Below are positions 21,489 to 32,549 of a stretch of 64,000 nucleotides of DNA, in pieces (the stretch's first letter is position 1; each line of letters opens with the position of its first letter). This DNA is from Neoarius graeffei (taxonomy: Eukaryota > Chordata > Actinopteri > Siluriformes > Ariidae). The stretch covers positions 62,136,200 through 62,200,199 of the forward strand of contig NC_083581.1 in NCBI RefSeq assembly GCF_027579695.1, written 5' to 3'. The notes beneath the pieces were generated by a model, which was given only the letters and a program-made list of their open reading frames with translations, had not been told where the DNA came from and made no database searches. Made by a program: the position numbers and the translations under genes.

Positions 21489-24400
21489 CTTAAGGGAAAA
21501 AAGGAAGATAGTGTTGTTAGTCTTTTCCAGGACATTGACTAATTGGAACCTTGAAAAAAATGCAGTTCATGCTTACCTTTGAAGGTAGGCCTAGCTCCAC
21601 CAACTAAACAACAAGAAAGGAAAGAGAAAGATTTGTACAATGAGTAGATTTCTGTCTATAGTTAAGAAAAACAAATCAATTCAGGTAAAATAAAATTCAC
21701 TTCATATGATGTTGGAAAAAGTGAATCATACCTGAGTGTATATATTTTCCAAGAGAGGTAATCATATGTTCAATATTTAAAAGCTTTATGTCAATCTCCT
21801 CTTGCCTACAAAATGCTGACAAAAGATAAAAATAAAACAAAATGTAGCTGCACACAAAATTATATTTAAAACCACTGCTGTTTAATAGAAAGGGCTGTGA
21901 GATGATGTACATACTGCCTTTGCCCAGGCGAGGGAGGAATGAGGACTCTACCACTCGATCATAGAGGGGTTGTGCCATGCGGTAGTCATTCCACAGGGTC
22001 TTATTTTCCAGGTCCATAAGTGTACTCTCTAGTTTCCTGATCTGCAAGTCATAGTCATGAATTAGAGATTCATTTGAGACTGGTGTTATGTTTGAAAAGC
22101 ATTGTAAGCATGAAATACCTGGTTATGGGACAAGGTGATGGGGGTATCAAACACAGTCCACAGGATGCTCTCATAGCATGGTGGCGTCGTAAGAGAGCCC
22201 TCGTATCTGAAGAAATGGGCGAGGTTCTCAGGGAGCATGGAACGTACATTTAGAGTAGAAATGTTCATGGACTGCCCTGAGAGAGGTTCGAGAAAGGAAC
22301 TATGAGGACTGAGTGTTATAGTAAAATACCTGTCATAACGTTCATTAGGTACCTGCATATTTGACTTTTTCCAGGTTATTGATGAAGTCACTGTAGTATG
22401 TGTTCTCAAAATGCCCATCCTAGATACAAGCAAAGGCACACACACAAAAAAAAAATCCACCCAACCAAAAGTTACTATTGTCAATCTGACAGTAGACCCT
22501 GATGAACACATTTCAGTTCAGTTCAGTTTTATTTGTCATATGTATATTAACACAGGGTCAACTTTACAATGAAATACACTGGACGAGATAAGAACCAGAA
22601 CCAAGTCTCTCAGCATTGGAGCCAGAGCATTTTTTTAATATAGTTACTGGGAGACCAAATGGTCTCCCAGTGGCCAGATTTGGTCTCCTAGTCAATGCCA
22701 AACCAGCTTCACTGGGAGACCAAATTTTAAACCAAGTTATGTCTTATCATTTGGTTCAATCAGTTGCAATTAATTAACCAAGTACCATGTAAGTATACAT
22801 TTAACAAGGAAAACGAAGATCTATGTTATAAGATATACACACAAGATCATGTTGGTTAAGAAAAACAAAACTAAAATTTGGTTACCGAGATGGCTGATGT
22901 CAGAATCCGATGTCATTACTGTATAACTTTGAGTGTCTTTGACATAACATTTGTGCTTGGTAATTGCTCTTGATAGCTGTGTAGTCACTCAGTGCATTTA
23001 CATGCACATAGAGAAAATCGAATGTCTGCCATAGCTCGACTGAAATCGAAGTTCTAAATGCCATGGAAATACCTTAGCTCGGCTGAAATCGAACCGAACT
23101 GGATTTCTCGTAATCAAGCTACGCGACCTAGATTATGCGATTGTAGCCGAGCTACTTAGTGCATGTAAACCCTATCGAGCTACGTAGTCAAGCTACTTAC
23201 TTCAGCACTGCCCCTTCCGGAAGTGACGAGTGACGAGACCACAAGCGGGAAACACAACAGCCTCGGTCGGCATGACAACAGTAGTAGTAGCGAGCAGCAG
23301 AAGAGAACACGGAACACGGAACTGATAACTTTGTGAACACGGAACTGATAACTTTGTTTATACTCTTGAATAGCTCTTCTTCATGACGACAACCGGAAGT
23401 GTACCAACACGATGGGGCGTGTAGCGCCACCTGTGGCTCGGGTGCACAATGTACCTCACACAATAGCTCGATTTCCTTGTGTGCATGTAGGATTGGATTT
23501 CTCTGGCACCCCTGCTGGGACCCTTAGCTCGATTACCGACAGTAGCTCGATTTGGATGTGCATGTAAACGCACTGACTGTAGTGTGTTTGTCTGTATGGT
23601 GATTGGTGAACCATTTTGCATCACAGAATATGCCGCAGCGGTGCAGCCGCATGGACTCTGAGGCCTGTGATTGTATTGCCCAGACCAGTTGGTCTCGTGG
23701 AAAATCCTTAAAAAATGCTCTGATTGGAGCCCTAGAGGAGTTTAACAGTATATCAAGATTTAAAAAAAAACCTAAGTCCTAAATATAAAATAGAAGTAAA
23801 GTTAAAGTAGAAGTAGAAATAATTAAGCGTCATATGGGAAAGTATGTGCATGCATTATCTCAGGGGGTAGTGTGTGCATGTGCATGCATGTGTGTGGGTG
23901 TGTGTGTGGGGGGTGAGCACAAGCACCAGTATTGCACATTGGACAAAGTGACACGTTGAAGACAAATTAAGTACTGACTGTGTAAACAGAGTTTTGTGAT
24001 ATATTGGTCAAGATGTGATATCTTGATAAACAATAAAACAGTAAAAAAAAAAAACATTTATCTATATGCTTGTGTGACTCCGTGCTTTCTGAAATCAGTG
24101 CTAAAGGCTTGGGTACAAGCAGTAACCGTGAGCTAGAGACAGACTGCATAATACAGAGCTGAGGAGAAAGCCTGTAACCAGGCTGTTACAATAACCAGGC
24201 ACTAGCACTAACACTAACCAGGATGGCCTGCATGTACTCCTGCGGGATTAAAATAGAAGCCAGTGAGCTGACACACAATGACTAGATCAATGGCCTCGTT
24301 TAGTAGAGTGCCTGACCCTGCACTGCACTTACATTTTAGAGAAATTGTCTCAATAATTGGACTTGTTCCAGATACTAATAAAAGTATTAGCAGGTCATAG

Positions 24401-27400
24401 TAATGAAAGTAACTGCAGAAAGACTAATTAAATAGGTAATTAGGGTTCCTGCACTAGTGGAAAAGACTTTTTCTCAAGACTTTTAGGTGCATTTTTCAGA
24501 CATACATACTGCAGAGTGTGTTCAATATTTTTTTTTTCGAAATTTCATGGGCCCTTAGTTGAAAAAGCAAACCATGAAATATGATCAAATGATATCCCTG
24601 TGCACTAGACAGAGTGTGAGCGAACAGAATAAGAGAAACAGAAGAACATGAATTCAGCACCTTATTGTCTTGGATCTCTAGGAACAACAATATTTGTACA
24701 CTGGCGGCATGATGGTGTAGTGGCTAGCACTGTCGCCTCACAGTAAGAAGGTTCTGGGTTCGAGCCCAATGGCCAACGGGGGCCTTTCTGTGTAGAGTTT
24801 GCATGTTCTCCCCATGTCTGCGTGGGTTTCCTCCGGGTGCTCCGGTTTCCCCCACCGTCCAAAGACATGCGGTTAGGTTAATTAGAGGCTCTAAATTGAC
24901 CGTAGGTGTGAATGTGAGTCTGAATGGTTGTTTGTCAGCCCTGCAATGATTTGGTGACTTGTCCAGGGTGTACCCTGCCTCTCACCCATAGTCAGCTGGG
25001 ACAGGCTCTAGCTTACCCACGACCCTGCACAGGATAAGCGGTTACGGATAATGGATGGATATTTGTACACTTTGCAGAATATTTTCCTAATTTCCACTTT
25101 TCCAGGTCTATGAATCACTGCTTTAGAATTCCAGATATTTTCAGACCTGCAGAAGAAACCTGGTTAACTAGCTAAAGAACCTCAATCATGTAATTCAAAT
25201 GAAAAAAAAAAAAGTTTGACTGTAGAGCATTTACATTTCTACTCATTTGAAATAAGTGAAAGTGTTAAAAACGATGCAGAATTTTTCAATTCAAAACTTT
25301 CTGCTGGTATTTAACTTTCTATCATTTAAAAAGTCAAGAATTCAATATGCATTTTGCTGTGTTTCCACAACATGGTAGTGTTGAGAACCTTCACAGACTC
25401 ATTCTGGGATGTTAAGGCTAATAAATGTATTATGTCTTACCTCATAAAAGAAGGCCAACACTGCCAGTCCATCAGGCTTATCCTTGGCTTCATCAAAGCT
25501 TTCATATTTATCAGAGTTGTAGTGGACCACATGTAGCTGTGAAACACATCAGGCCACAAGAATTAGTGCCAAGTCATACTTGGTGATAGCAGGAATAAAA
25601 CACAGTTCTCATAAAGATCACATCGGAGCACTTTAGTGATGGTTTAGTTTCAGCTGCTCCACACATTCTATTAGGTGATAAGACATGAATTGTACATGAA
25701 AGGAATTGGGTTGGTATTTGTCCACTAAATAGACATCGAAGGAGTGCTAAATTAATAAATTACTAGTCACTTTCTACTTCACAGTGATATTGCTATACAT
25801 AAGATGAACACATTGAGCACAACAAGGATATTAAAGCAACAAAATGCCTTACTTCTGCCATATAACGGATACCATCCACAGTATGTTCAGCGCCACTGGC
25901 TTCCAGGTCCCATCCACCCCAATGTAAGTGCATTTGAACAGCTGTGTAGATGTGTGGCAGCCCCTTTGTTATCCTCATAGTGGATGGAAGGTTAATTTGG
26001 ACTGGTGAAACCAGAAAAAGAGAAAACTTAAGGACCATCATACCCTCATATTTGTAAAAACTATGATCACTGGAAGCAGGTGATCTATATTAAGAGTGTT
26101 CTTGGATTTGCAGATGAAGAGTAATAGAAAAACGAAATACATCTGAAAAGCAAAAGTTATACAAGGAAGGAATGGTGGCGTCTTTCTATTGCCTTGATTT
26201 ATTCAACTTCTCTCTTTTTGTTTTAAGATATTTGAATGAGTGTGATTTCACTTTGTTCCGATCATTATTCTTACACTTGAACATGAGATGGTAAAAACAT
26301 TAAAAAATCAAGAGGCACTTGACTGCAGACAAGTGCGTTTTAATAACTCCTGTTCTATATTTTAACATGACTTCGAAGTGTGTACACACACACACATATA
26401 CTAGTATACATAGCAGCATGGTGGTGTTGTGGTTAGCACTGTTGCCTCACAGCAAGAAGGTCCTGGGTTCGAGCCCAGCGGCTGGCGAGGCCTGTCTGTG
26501 TGGAGTTTACATTCTCCGTGTCTGCGTGGGTTTCCTCCAGGTGCTCCGGTTTCCCCCAAAGACATGCAGGTTAGGCTAATTGGTGGCTCTAAATTGACTG
26601 TAGATGTGAGTGTGAATTGTTGTTTGTCTCTGTGTCAGCCCTGTGATAACCTGGAGACTTGTCCAGGGTGTACCCTGCCTCTTGCCCATAGTCAGCTGGG
26701 ATAGGCTCCAGCATGCCTGTGACTCTGTAGGACAGGATAAGTGGCTACAGAGGATGGATGTGTATATATATATATACTAGTATTTACAGGCCAGCCCGTT
26801 GCTGCCTAACTGTCTGTGTTTTACAGGGCAGAATTAATGCACAGGTGCTATTAGTCACTTGATGGCAGTACTGGTGCTTTAAAAAGGTCTACCTGGCAGG
26901 GGTTCGGCGTTCCCTCTCTCTCTGTTCCAGCAAGTGTCACTTTTGGCTTTTTGTTTTGCATTATAGCCTATAACTGATTTACACTACACTTTTATTTTTC
27001 AGTATCCTTCTTTACTCTAATAAATAATTCTATGGTCAAACTTTATCCTCGCGTGGGCTCCTTTTATGTTGCTGAACCATACAAGCCTGGTTCGGTAGCA
27101 TTTGGGGGCTCGTCCAGGATAAAATTTGACAATATTTAGAAAATGTTCTTCTACAAACATGAACAGCCTTTTGGGTTTAAGTGGGTAAATGTAGATATAC
27201 ACCAATCAGCCATAAAATAAAAACACTGACACCTTTCTGTTTTATCCTGAATTAACTTTTTCAGCAGTTTGTGCTGCAGTAGCTCTACTGTGGGATTGGA
27301 CCATATGGGCTAGCCTTCGTGCCTCATGCGAGTCAATGAGCCTTCGACACCCACGACCTTGTTGCCGGTTCACTGGTTGTCCTTCCTTGGATCAATTTTG

Positions 27401-28059
27401 GTAGGTACTGACCACTGCATACTGGGAACACCCCACAAGATATGACATTTTGGAGATGATCAGACCCAGTCATCTAGCCATCACAATTTGGCCCTTGTCA
27501 AAGTCACTCAGATCCTTACACTTGCCCATTTTTCCTGCTTACAACACATCAGCTTCAAGAACTGACTGTTCTCTTGCTGCCTAATATATCCCACCCCTTT
27601 ATAGGTGCTATTGTAATGAGATAATCAATGTAATTCACTTCACCTCATCTCATCTCATTATCTCTAGCCGCTTCATCCCTCTACAGGGTCGCAGGCAAGC
27701 TGGAGCCCATCCCAGCTGACTACGGGCGAAAGGCGGGGTACACCCTGGACAAGTCGCCAGGTCATCACAGGGCTGACACATAGACACAGACAACCATTCA
27801 CACTCACATTCACACCTACGGTCAATTTAGAGTCACCAGTTAACCTAACCTGCATGTCTTTGGACTGTGGGGGAAACCGGAGCACCCGGAGGAAACCCAC
27901 GCAGACACGGGGAGAACATGCAAACTCCACACAGAAAGGCCCTCGCCGGCCCCGGGGCTCGAACCCAGGACCTTCTTGCTGTGAGGCGACAGCGCTAACC
28001 ACTACACCACCGTGCCGCCCGTTCACTTCACCTGTCAGTGTTTTTAATTTTATGGCTGA

Positions 28060-28115
<56 letters not shown>

Positions 28116-29677
28116 TATATACACACACACACACTGTATATATGTATGTGTGTGTTTATTTTCTGAAAAATATATATTCACTGGGCTTATTGGAAGCAAG
28201 TTCTGTGAGGTGTATAGTTGTAGACGTGTGCAAAGACAGGCAGTTTTAAAGCTGCCTGTACTGGCATGCATGAAGGAACGATGGGAAACTTGCACCATGT
28301 TCCATTCAGGTGAAGTGATGAAGAAAACAAAGGGGGGAAAAAAAGGCCAAACCTGATTTGTAAGTTGAGCTTCATGCTGAAGTAGAATTAGTCACTTTAC
28401 GTTTTGGGGAATCTATTCATGTGAATTTACTTTGAGTATTTTCCTTCCTCGTACGTTTAACCCTCTGAACCTTTTATAAGCATTTATAATAGGTTATACA
28501 CACAGTCTGGACAGAGTAAGGTGAGAGACATTTAGCTACCTGAGTGTCCGTTGTTGGTCATGAGGAATTTGCCCTTCTTCATCTCACCATATCCAGTCAA
28601 CTCGAGCTGTAGCATCTTTGGGTTGAACTGCACATTACGCCGCTGGATGTCAATGGGAGACTGTTTATGGCCACCGCATGCAGGATACTTATCTGCCCAG
28701 TGGATCTGATCCAGAGAACCTTCTGTGAAACAGAGATATTCATGTTTATGCCAGTTCTCTCTGTAAAGTGAGTGTGTTAAGTATTCATTCTTGGTTGTAT
28801 GAAGGGTGTTAAGGCTGTAAACCTCTGACGTGCGTTTACAACGATTTGCTATTTTAATACAGTCTCACTTTTGGTTGTGCCCTGAGACTTTCTGGCAAAT
28901 AAGACTTGAAAATTAGTTATGTTATAATGTATTTATTTGGTACATAAAAGGTTCGAAGAAAATCTGTTGGTGATACGGTTCAAAATTAGCACCACTGAGC
29001 TAGGGTGAAAACAAAAACATATCACTGTGCTGCAGAAACCTCAAATATCCACAAGCACAACTTTTCCCACACTCGCACAAAAAGGGCACTAAACTGTACC
29101 ATTCATTATCTCTGGAATTGTGCCCTCAAAGATACACCTTTTGTTGTTGAATGTGTATTATCTTTTATCTAGAAAGCTGTATTGTGCAACTTTAAATATC
29201 CACTCTAAAAGGTAATTACAGTCCAATTATGTGCCTTCCTTTTTTTAAGAGTACACTGTGTGCACGTTTGCAGATGAAAGACAGATAATGGTACCACCCC
29301 AGGGACAATAAATTTAATATTTTTGTTTGGGCTTTTTTTTTTCTGAGTGCAGAGCTTGGGTGTTACATTTTACTGTAACACTTTTTCCCAAAAGGGTGAC
29401 TTCAGCCCAGTGACTGAAGTCTACATACATCTCTAATACTAATAATATTCTTCTAATAATAGGAAGGTTGCTAGTGTCATACACAACAATATTCAGTGTT
29501 GAATGACTTAACTGTATTTATATAACGTCAGCACTATAATACTGTAGGAGTAAATGTCATATTTAAATCTAATTTACAAAAGTAATAGTACTTGCCTTTA
29601 TATGTCCAGTGTATCTCAGCTCCAGCCAGTACCATGCTCAATGAAACAGCGTGTATGATTGCAGTGAACAGCTCCAT
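20872..29677 (-). CDS. ca6: Secreted carbonic anhydrase VI with C-terminal pentraxin domain, 10 coding exons
   Basis: Coding exons in transcript order: 29677-29596, 28722-28540, 26001-25853, 25536-25441, 22419-22353, 22276-22119, 22041-21915, 21815-21732, 21603-21577, 21488-20872. Total 1590 nt, 529 residues, frame closed. The enzyme hydrates CO2 to bicarbonate outside the cell. A hydrophobic signal peptide opens the protein. Zinc ligands are His113, His115 (QMHLHWGG) and His140 (LHVVHYNS, across the exon 3/4 junction). The proton-shuttle His is in NNGHS (87) and the Thr gate is in SLTTPPC (222). Cysteines in YPACGG and TTPPC match the CA VI disulfide, and the sequon in LENKT matches human CA6. 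Residues about 325-529, all in the last exon, form a pentraxin domain with the signature HYCLTWAS (416-423). CA VI-pentraxin fusions are known in non-mammalian vertebrates; mammals lost the pentraxin part. Exons 8 and 9 encode a short linker. Intron 1 appears to be GC-AG. Confidence 0.93.
22512..22614 (-). repeat. LINE/SINE tail fragment
   Basis: TTCAGTTCAGTTCAGTTTTA followed by TTTGTCATATG and an AATGAAATAC motif looks like the reverse complement of an AATAAAACTGAA-tailed retroelement end. Confidence 0.4.
22623..23722. mobile_element. hAT-type non-autonomous element in ca6 intron 4
   Basis: ATTGGAGC is repeated exactly on both sides (22615-22622, 23723-23730). The ends are inverted: CAGAGCATTTTTTTAA against CAGAGCATTTTTTAAG. 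An internal near-palindrome ACTGGGAGACC...GGTCTCCCAGT lies at 22648-22673. No transposase. A second TIR element is nested at 22990-23575. Confidence 0.8.
22990..23575. mobile_element. Nested TIR element (Harbinger-like MITE) inside the hAT element
   Basis: Ends CAGTGCATTTACATGCACAT and, inverted, CAGTGCGTTTACATGCACAT (19 of 20), with ACT on each side as a 3-bp target duplication. Many TAGCTCGA(T/C) and CGAGCTA words repeat in both orientations inside. Superfamily is inferred from the 3-bp duplication. Confidence 0.65.
24703..25059 (+). repeat. SINE-A complete, GGATGGAT tail, with target-site duplication
   Basis: TATTTGTACACT occurs on both sides (24691-24702, 25060-25071), a perfect 12-bp duplication. 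Confidence 0.88.
26412..26760 (+). repeat. SINE-A complete copy in ca6 intron 2
   Basis: Full head to GGATGGATG tail; somewhat diverged. Antisense to ca6. Confidence 0.8.
26800..27120 (+). mobile_element. LTR retroelement remnant: LTR 3' part plus primer-binding site
   Basis: Fossil. An LTR-like stretch with an AATAAA signal (27020-27025) ends near 27100 in CA and is followed at 27103-27120 by an 18-nt match, but for one base, to the tRNA-Pro primer-binding site of gammaretroviruses. The left LTR limit is uncertain. No gag, pol or env region is seen; the element is broken. Confidence 0.55.
27199..28064 (-). mobile_element. Tc1-like deletion derivative interrupted by a SINE
   Basis: Ends are inverted: CACCAATCAGCCATAAAA on the left against the complement of GGCTGATCTGTG with AATTTTAT on the right. 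On the minus strand from ATG 27529 a decayed transposase N-terminus reads [19 protein letters not shown] with a stop soon after, then [20 protein letters not shown]. Only the DNA-binding part remains; the catalytic part is deleted. A SINE-A sits at 27646-28021. Confidence 0.75.
27646..28021 (-). repeat. SINE-A, young full-length copy inside a Tc1 derivative
   Basis: TTCACTTCACCT repeats at 27634-27645 and 28022-28033. Head and tail are complete. The long open frame across it (about 150 codons) is a repeat artefact. Confidence 0.9.
28062..28156. repeat. (GT)n/(CA)n microsatellite
   Basis: GT run about 28062-28112, then ACACACACAC and TGTATATATG; sits at the right end of the Tc1 derivative. 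Confidence 0.95.
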
Positions 29678-29760
29678 TGTGCATCTGTACGTGTGTTTGG
29701 CAAACTCAGATGGGAACAGCTATTTAAATGAATGGAGGCGGGTTTAAACACACAGGTGCC
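29678..29760 (-). promoter_or_regulatory. ca6: Probable ca6 core promoter with TATA-like box
   Basis: A TTTAAATA box on the minus strand (29728-29721) lies about 44 bp upstream of the ca6 ATG. This would place the start site some 15-20 nt before the ATG. Position and sequence are seen; function is inferred. Confidence 0.45.
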
Positions 29761-30404
29761 CTGAAGCCAAACACATCACTCCTCCATATAATCAGTGTTT
29801 ATCTAAATATTTATAAACTATAAATCAAAGAATGTCTTGATGTAAATAAATGATGGAAAAGTCTATCCATTCTTGATCCAAAGTTACCCCAGTGTTCATT
29901 CCCAGTGCCAGGATACACAAAGGAAGACATCAGTCCTTCAATTTTTTTTTTTTTTTAATTTAAAAGTCCACCTGACCATCACATAATTTTAATATACTGT
30001 ATGTGGTTCTTCTCCAACTGTTGGACGCACATAATTGTATAGGATTTTTTTGTTAAACATATTAAGATTTCCTTTCACTGGAACTAATGGTTCCAAACAC
30101 ATTTCATCATGACTATGCTTCTGTGCATGGTCCATAAAGACAATGTTTTCGAAGGCTGATGTGGAAGAACTCAAGTGTGGCTGTCTGTCTGTTTCCATCC
30201 TCATAGTTGAGGGTCAGCAATCCAGGAAGCTATCAGCTAGCTTCCCTGAATTCTCTTGGGTGATTATTGAGGTTTTTCACCTGACGTCACAGGGTCACGT
30301 GACGCCCCGGTGTCCGCCATTTTGAAGGTCAAGCTACATACTAACGCTGCAGACAGAGAGGGAGAACCAGCTTGAAAAAAAAAACGTGTTACAGACACCG
30401 GATC

Positions 30405-30765
30405 CAGTGTAAATAGCTGCCGGAGCACGCTCCTGCTTGCTCCCCCTCAAATTAAGCAGCGTGCTCCAGCTTGCTCCCCCTCAAATTAAGCAGCGCGCTC
30501 CGGCTTGCTCCCGGAGTGCTCCGGCCGAGGTTCCGGAGCGCGCTCCGGCTTGCTCCCCCTCAAATTAAGCAGCGCGCTCCGGCTTGCTCCCGGAGTGCTC
30601 CGGCTGAGGTTCCGGAGCGCACTCCGGCTTGCTCCCCCTCAAATTAAGCAGTGCGCTCCGGCTTGCTCCCGGAGTGCGCTGCTTAATTTGAGGGGGAGCA
30701 AGCCGGAGCGCGCTCCGGCAGCTATTTACACTGGATCCGGTGTAAATAACTGCCGGATCATAATT
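30405..30765. repeat. GC-rich minisatellite with inverted copy, forming a palindrome
   Basis: Units built from GCTTGCTCCCCCTCAAATTA, AGCAGCGCGCTCCG and GGAGTGCTCCGGC recur four to five times in one orientation, then once inverted (30679-30720). The whole block is bracketed by GTGTAAATAGCTGCCGGAGC and its complement. Open frames over it are compositional artefacts. Confidence 0.85.
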
Positions 30766-31142
30766 ACAGTAAACTAGTAAATACAGTAAAGGAAAAACTT
30801 GAGACTGAAAGGTTTTAACAGTCATCCAGATGACTGAACGTAAACATTGCTATAGTAACATACTAGCTATGTTGTTGACATTAGCTAGTGCTAACAGCTA
30901 GCTGCTAGTACACTGCTACAACACAGACACCGACCCTAATAATACAGTTCTTGGTCATTGCCTGGTAACAGCAAATTTATAACGGGCCATGTCTCATCAG
31001 ACTAAGAAGTTATTTCAATGACATTTAATAACATTTTGTTTATCCTGACGACCGAAAGTAAATGAAAATGTGAACAAACCTTAGCTGTAATAAGATGGCG
31101 ACCACCGGCTCCAGGGACGACCCGCTGATGTAGGCATGTTAC

Positions 31143-31502
31143 CCAGCCTGACACAAAATATTTCTAGGCATCCAAACTCTTATACGCTTTCAGATCAATA
31201 CCTGTGTATGGCGATGGGTTTTTAACGACATAGGTATACAGATCATGTGGGCTGAAGTCAGGTAAAGACGAGGGCTTCGTGTACTTCTGTACGTCAGTGA
31301 ACAATCCTGGTGGAAGCAGGTAAACGTCGTTCTCTAAGCCTGCTAACCTCAATTTTTGCAAATACCTCTCCCTCTGCTCGCCCTGTAAATGCCCTGCGTC
31401 GCTGGATAGTGAAGGTGTTCTCTGCATCTCGCTCCTTTTTCTTTTATGTTTTTTGTTTGTTGCCTTCCTCTCATTCAAACTGATTCGAGCCGTGACGTCC
31501 AA
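31143..31502 (-). pseudogene. First-exon remnant of a repeated element protein, with one stop
   Basis: Reads MDVTARISLNERKATNKK, later QGEQRERYLQKLRLAGLEND, YLLPPGLF and YTGIDLKAYKSLDA, then TAG, then KYFVSGW and a GTAACA donor. I recall similar N-termini in multi-exon proteins repeated many times in fish genomes, some with YqaJ-like nuclease domains; this is not verified. Later exons are absent here. Confidence 0.5.
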
Positions 31503-31589
31503 AATGGCAGCCTAACGATGCATCACATGACTTGGTCACGTGGGTGAAAAACCTCAATAGCACACCAGAGGGACTCAAACCCTCATCTG

Positions 31590-31805
31590 GTGGCAGGTAC
31601 ATGGGCAATTTAGAGTAGCCAATCAACCTAATCCACATGTCTTTGGACTGTGGGAGGAAACCAGAGCACCCGGAGGAAACCCACACAGACACAGGGAGAA
31701 CATGCAAACTCCACACAGAAAAGCCCCTGTCAGCCACTGGGCTCGAACCCAGAACCTTCTTGCTATGAGGCGATAGTGCTAACCATTACACCACCATGCC
31801 ACCCC
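31590..31805 (-). repeat. SINE-A fragment (head and middle)
   Basis: Reverse copy ending in the head GGTGGCATGGTGGTGTAATG; its 3' body beyond CAATTTAGAG is missing. Confidence 0.8.
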
Positions 31806-32064
31806 AAGTGCAGCTGAATGGGCTCAAATCTTCACATCTATCTTCAAAATCTAGTTGAAAGCCTTCCCAGAAGAGTGGAGGCTGTTATAACAACAAAAGG
31901 GGGAACATTGTCCATGTTAATGTCCATGGTTTTGGAATGGGCATATACTATATTTATGATGATCAGGTGCCCAAATACTTTTGTTCATGAAAAAGCAGCC
32001 AATGTCTCACTTTTTTTGTCATTTGTGCAAAAAAGGGCCAAGTGACCCCATTCAGCCGCACTTG

Positions 32065-32140
32065 GGGCGGCACGGTGGTGTAGTGATTAGCACTATCGCC
32101 TCATAGCAAGAAGGTTCTGGGTTCAAGCCCAGTGGCTGAA
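32065..32140 (+). repeat. SINE-A head fragment
   Basis: GGGCGGCACGGTGGTGTAGT to GCCCAGTGGC only. It faces the reverse fragment at 32345-32546, with about 200 bp of unrelated DNA between. Confidence 0.8.
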
Positions 32141-32344
32141 ATTTCTTTGGTGAGGCTCAGGTATTGATCTGTGTAACATAAGCCACAGAATATACATGTA
32201 CAACCCAAGAGCATGAACAGATACTTCTTCCCCTAGCCAGCAAGAGCTGTAGGGGCACCACTGATGAGATTTTAACAGTCCATCTTTGGTGTGTCTAGGG
32301 CATTTAAACTTGGCAGAACCCATCCCTCTCCAAGCTTGATCAAT

Positions 32345-32546
32345 AGACAATTTAGAGTAGCCAGTTAACCGAACTGCACGTCTTTAGACTGTGGGGGAAA
32401 CCGGAGTACCCAGAGGAAACCCACACAGACATGGGGAGAACATGCAAACTCTGTACAGAAAGGCCTCCCTGTCGGCCACTGGGCTCGAACCCAGAACCTT
32501 CTTGCTGTGAGGCGACAATGCTAACCACTATACCACTGCTGCACCA
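32345..32546 (-). repeat. SINE-A fragment
   Basis: Reverse head-and-middle part, ending at CAATTTAGAGTAGCCAGTTA, the same breakpoint as the fragment at 31590. Confidence 0.8.
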
Positions 32547-32549
32547 TGA

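Larger units (their letters stand above)
30266..31558 (-). mobile_element. TIR DNA element with minisatellite core and orphan ORF exon
   Basis: Perfect 16-bp inverted ends ATTGAGGTTTTTCACC with TA at the boundaries. Subterminal CACGTGAC and CCATTTTG words are also inverted. Inside are a palindromic GC-rich minisatellite (30405-30765) and, on the minus strand, an exon-like ORF (31502-31143). No transposase is recognised; superfamily unknown. Confidence 0.65.

Noticed and set aside
27673-28134. 153-codon minus-strand ORF
   Set aside because: It runs through a SINE-A copy and a CA microsatellite; the same peptide appears at every SINE-A copy.
30505-30825. ORFs of 86-90 codons on both strands
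   Set aside because: They are read-through of a GC-rich minisatellite and its inverted copy.
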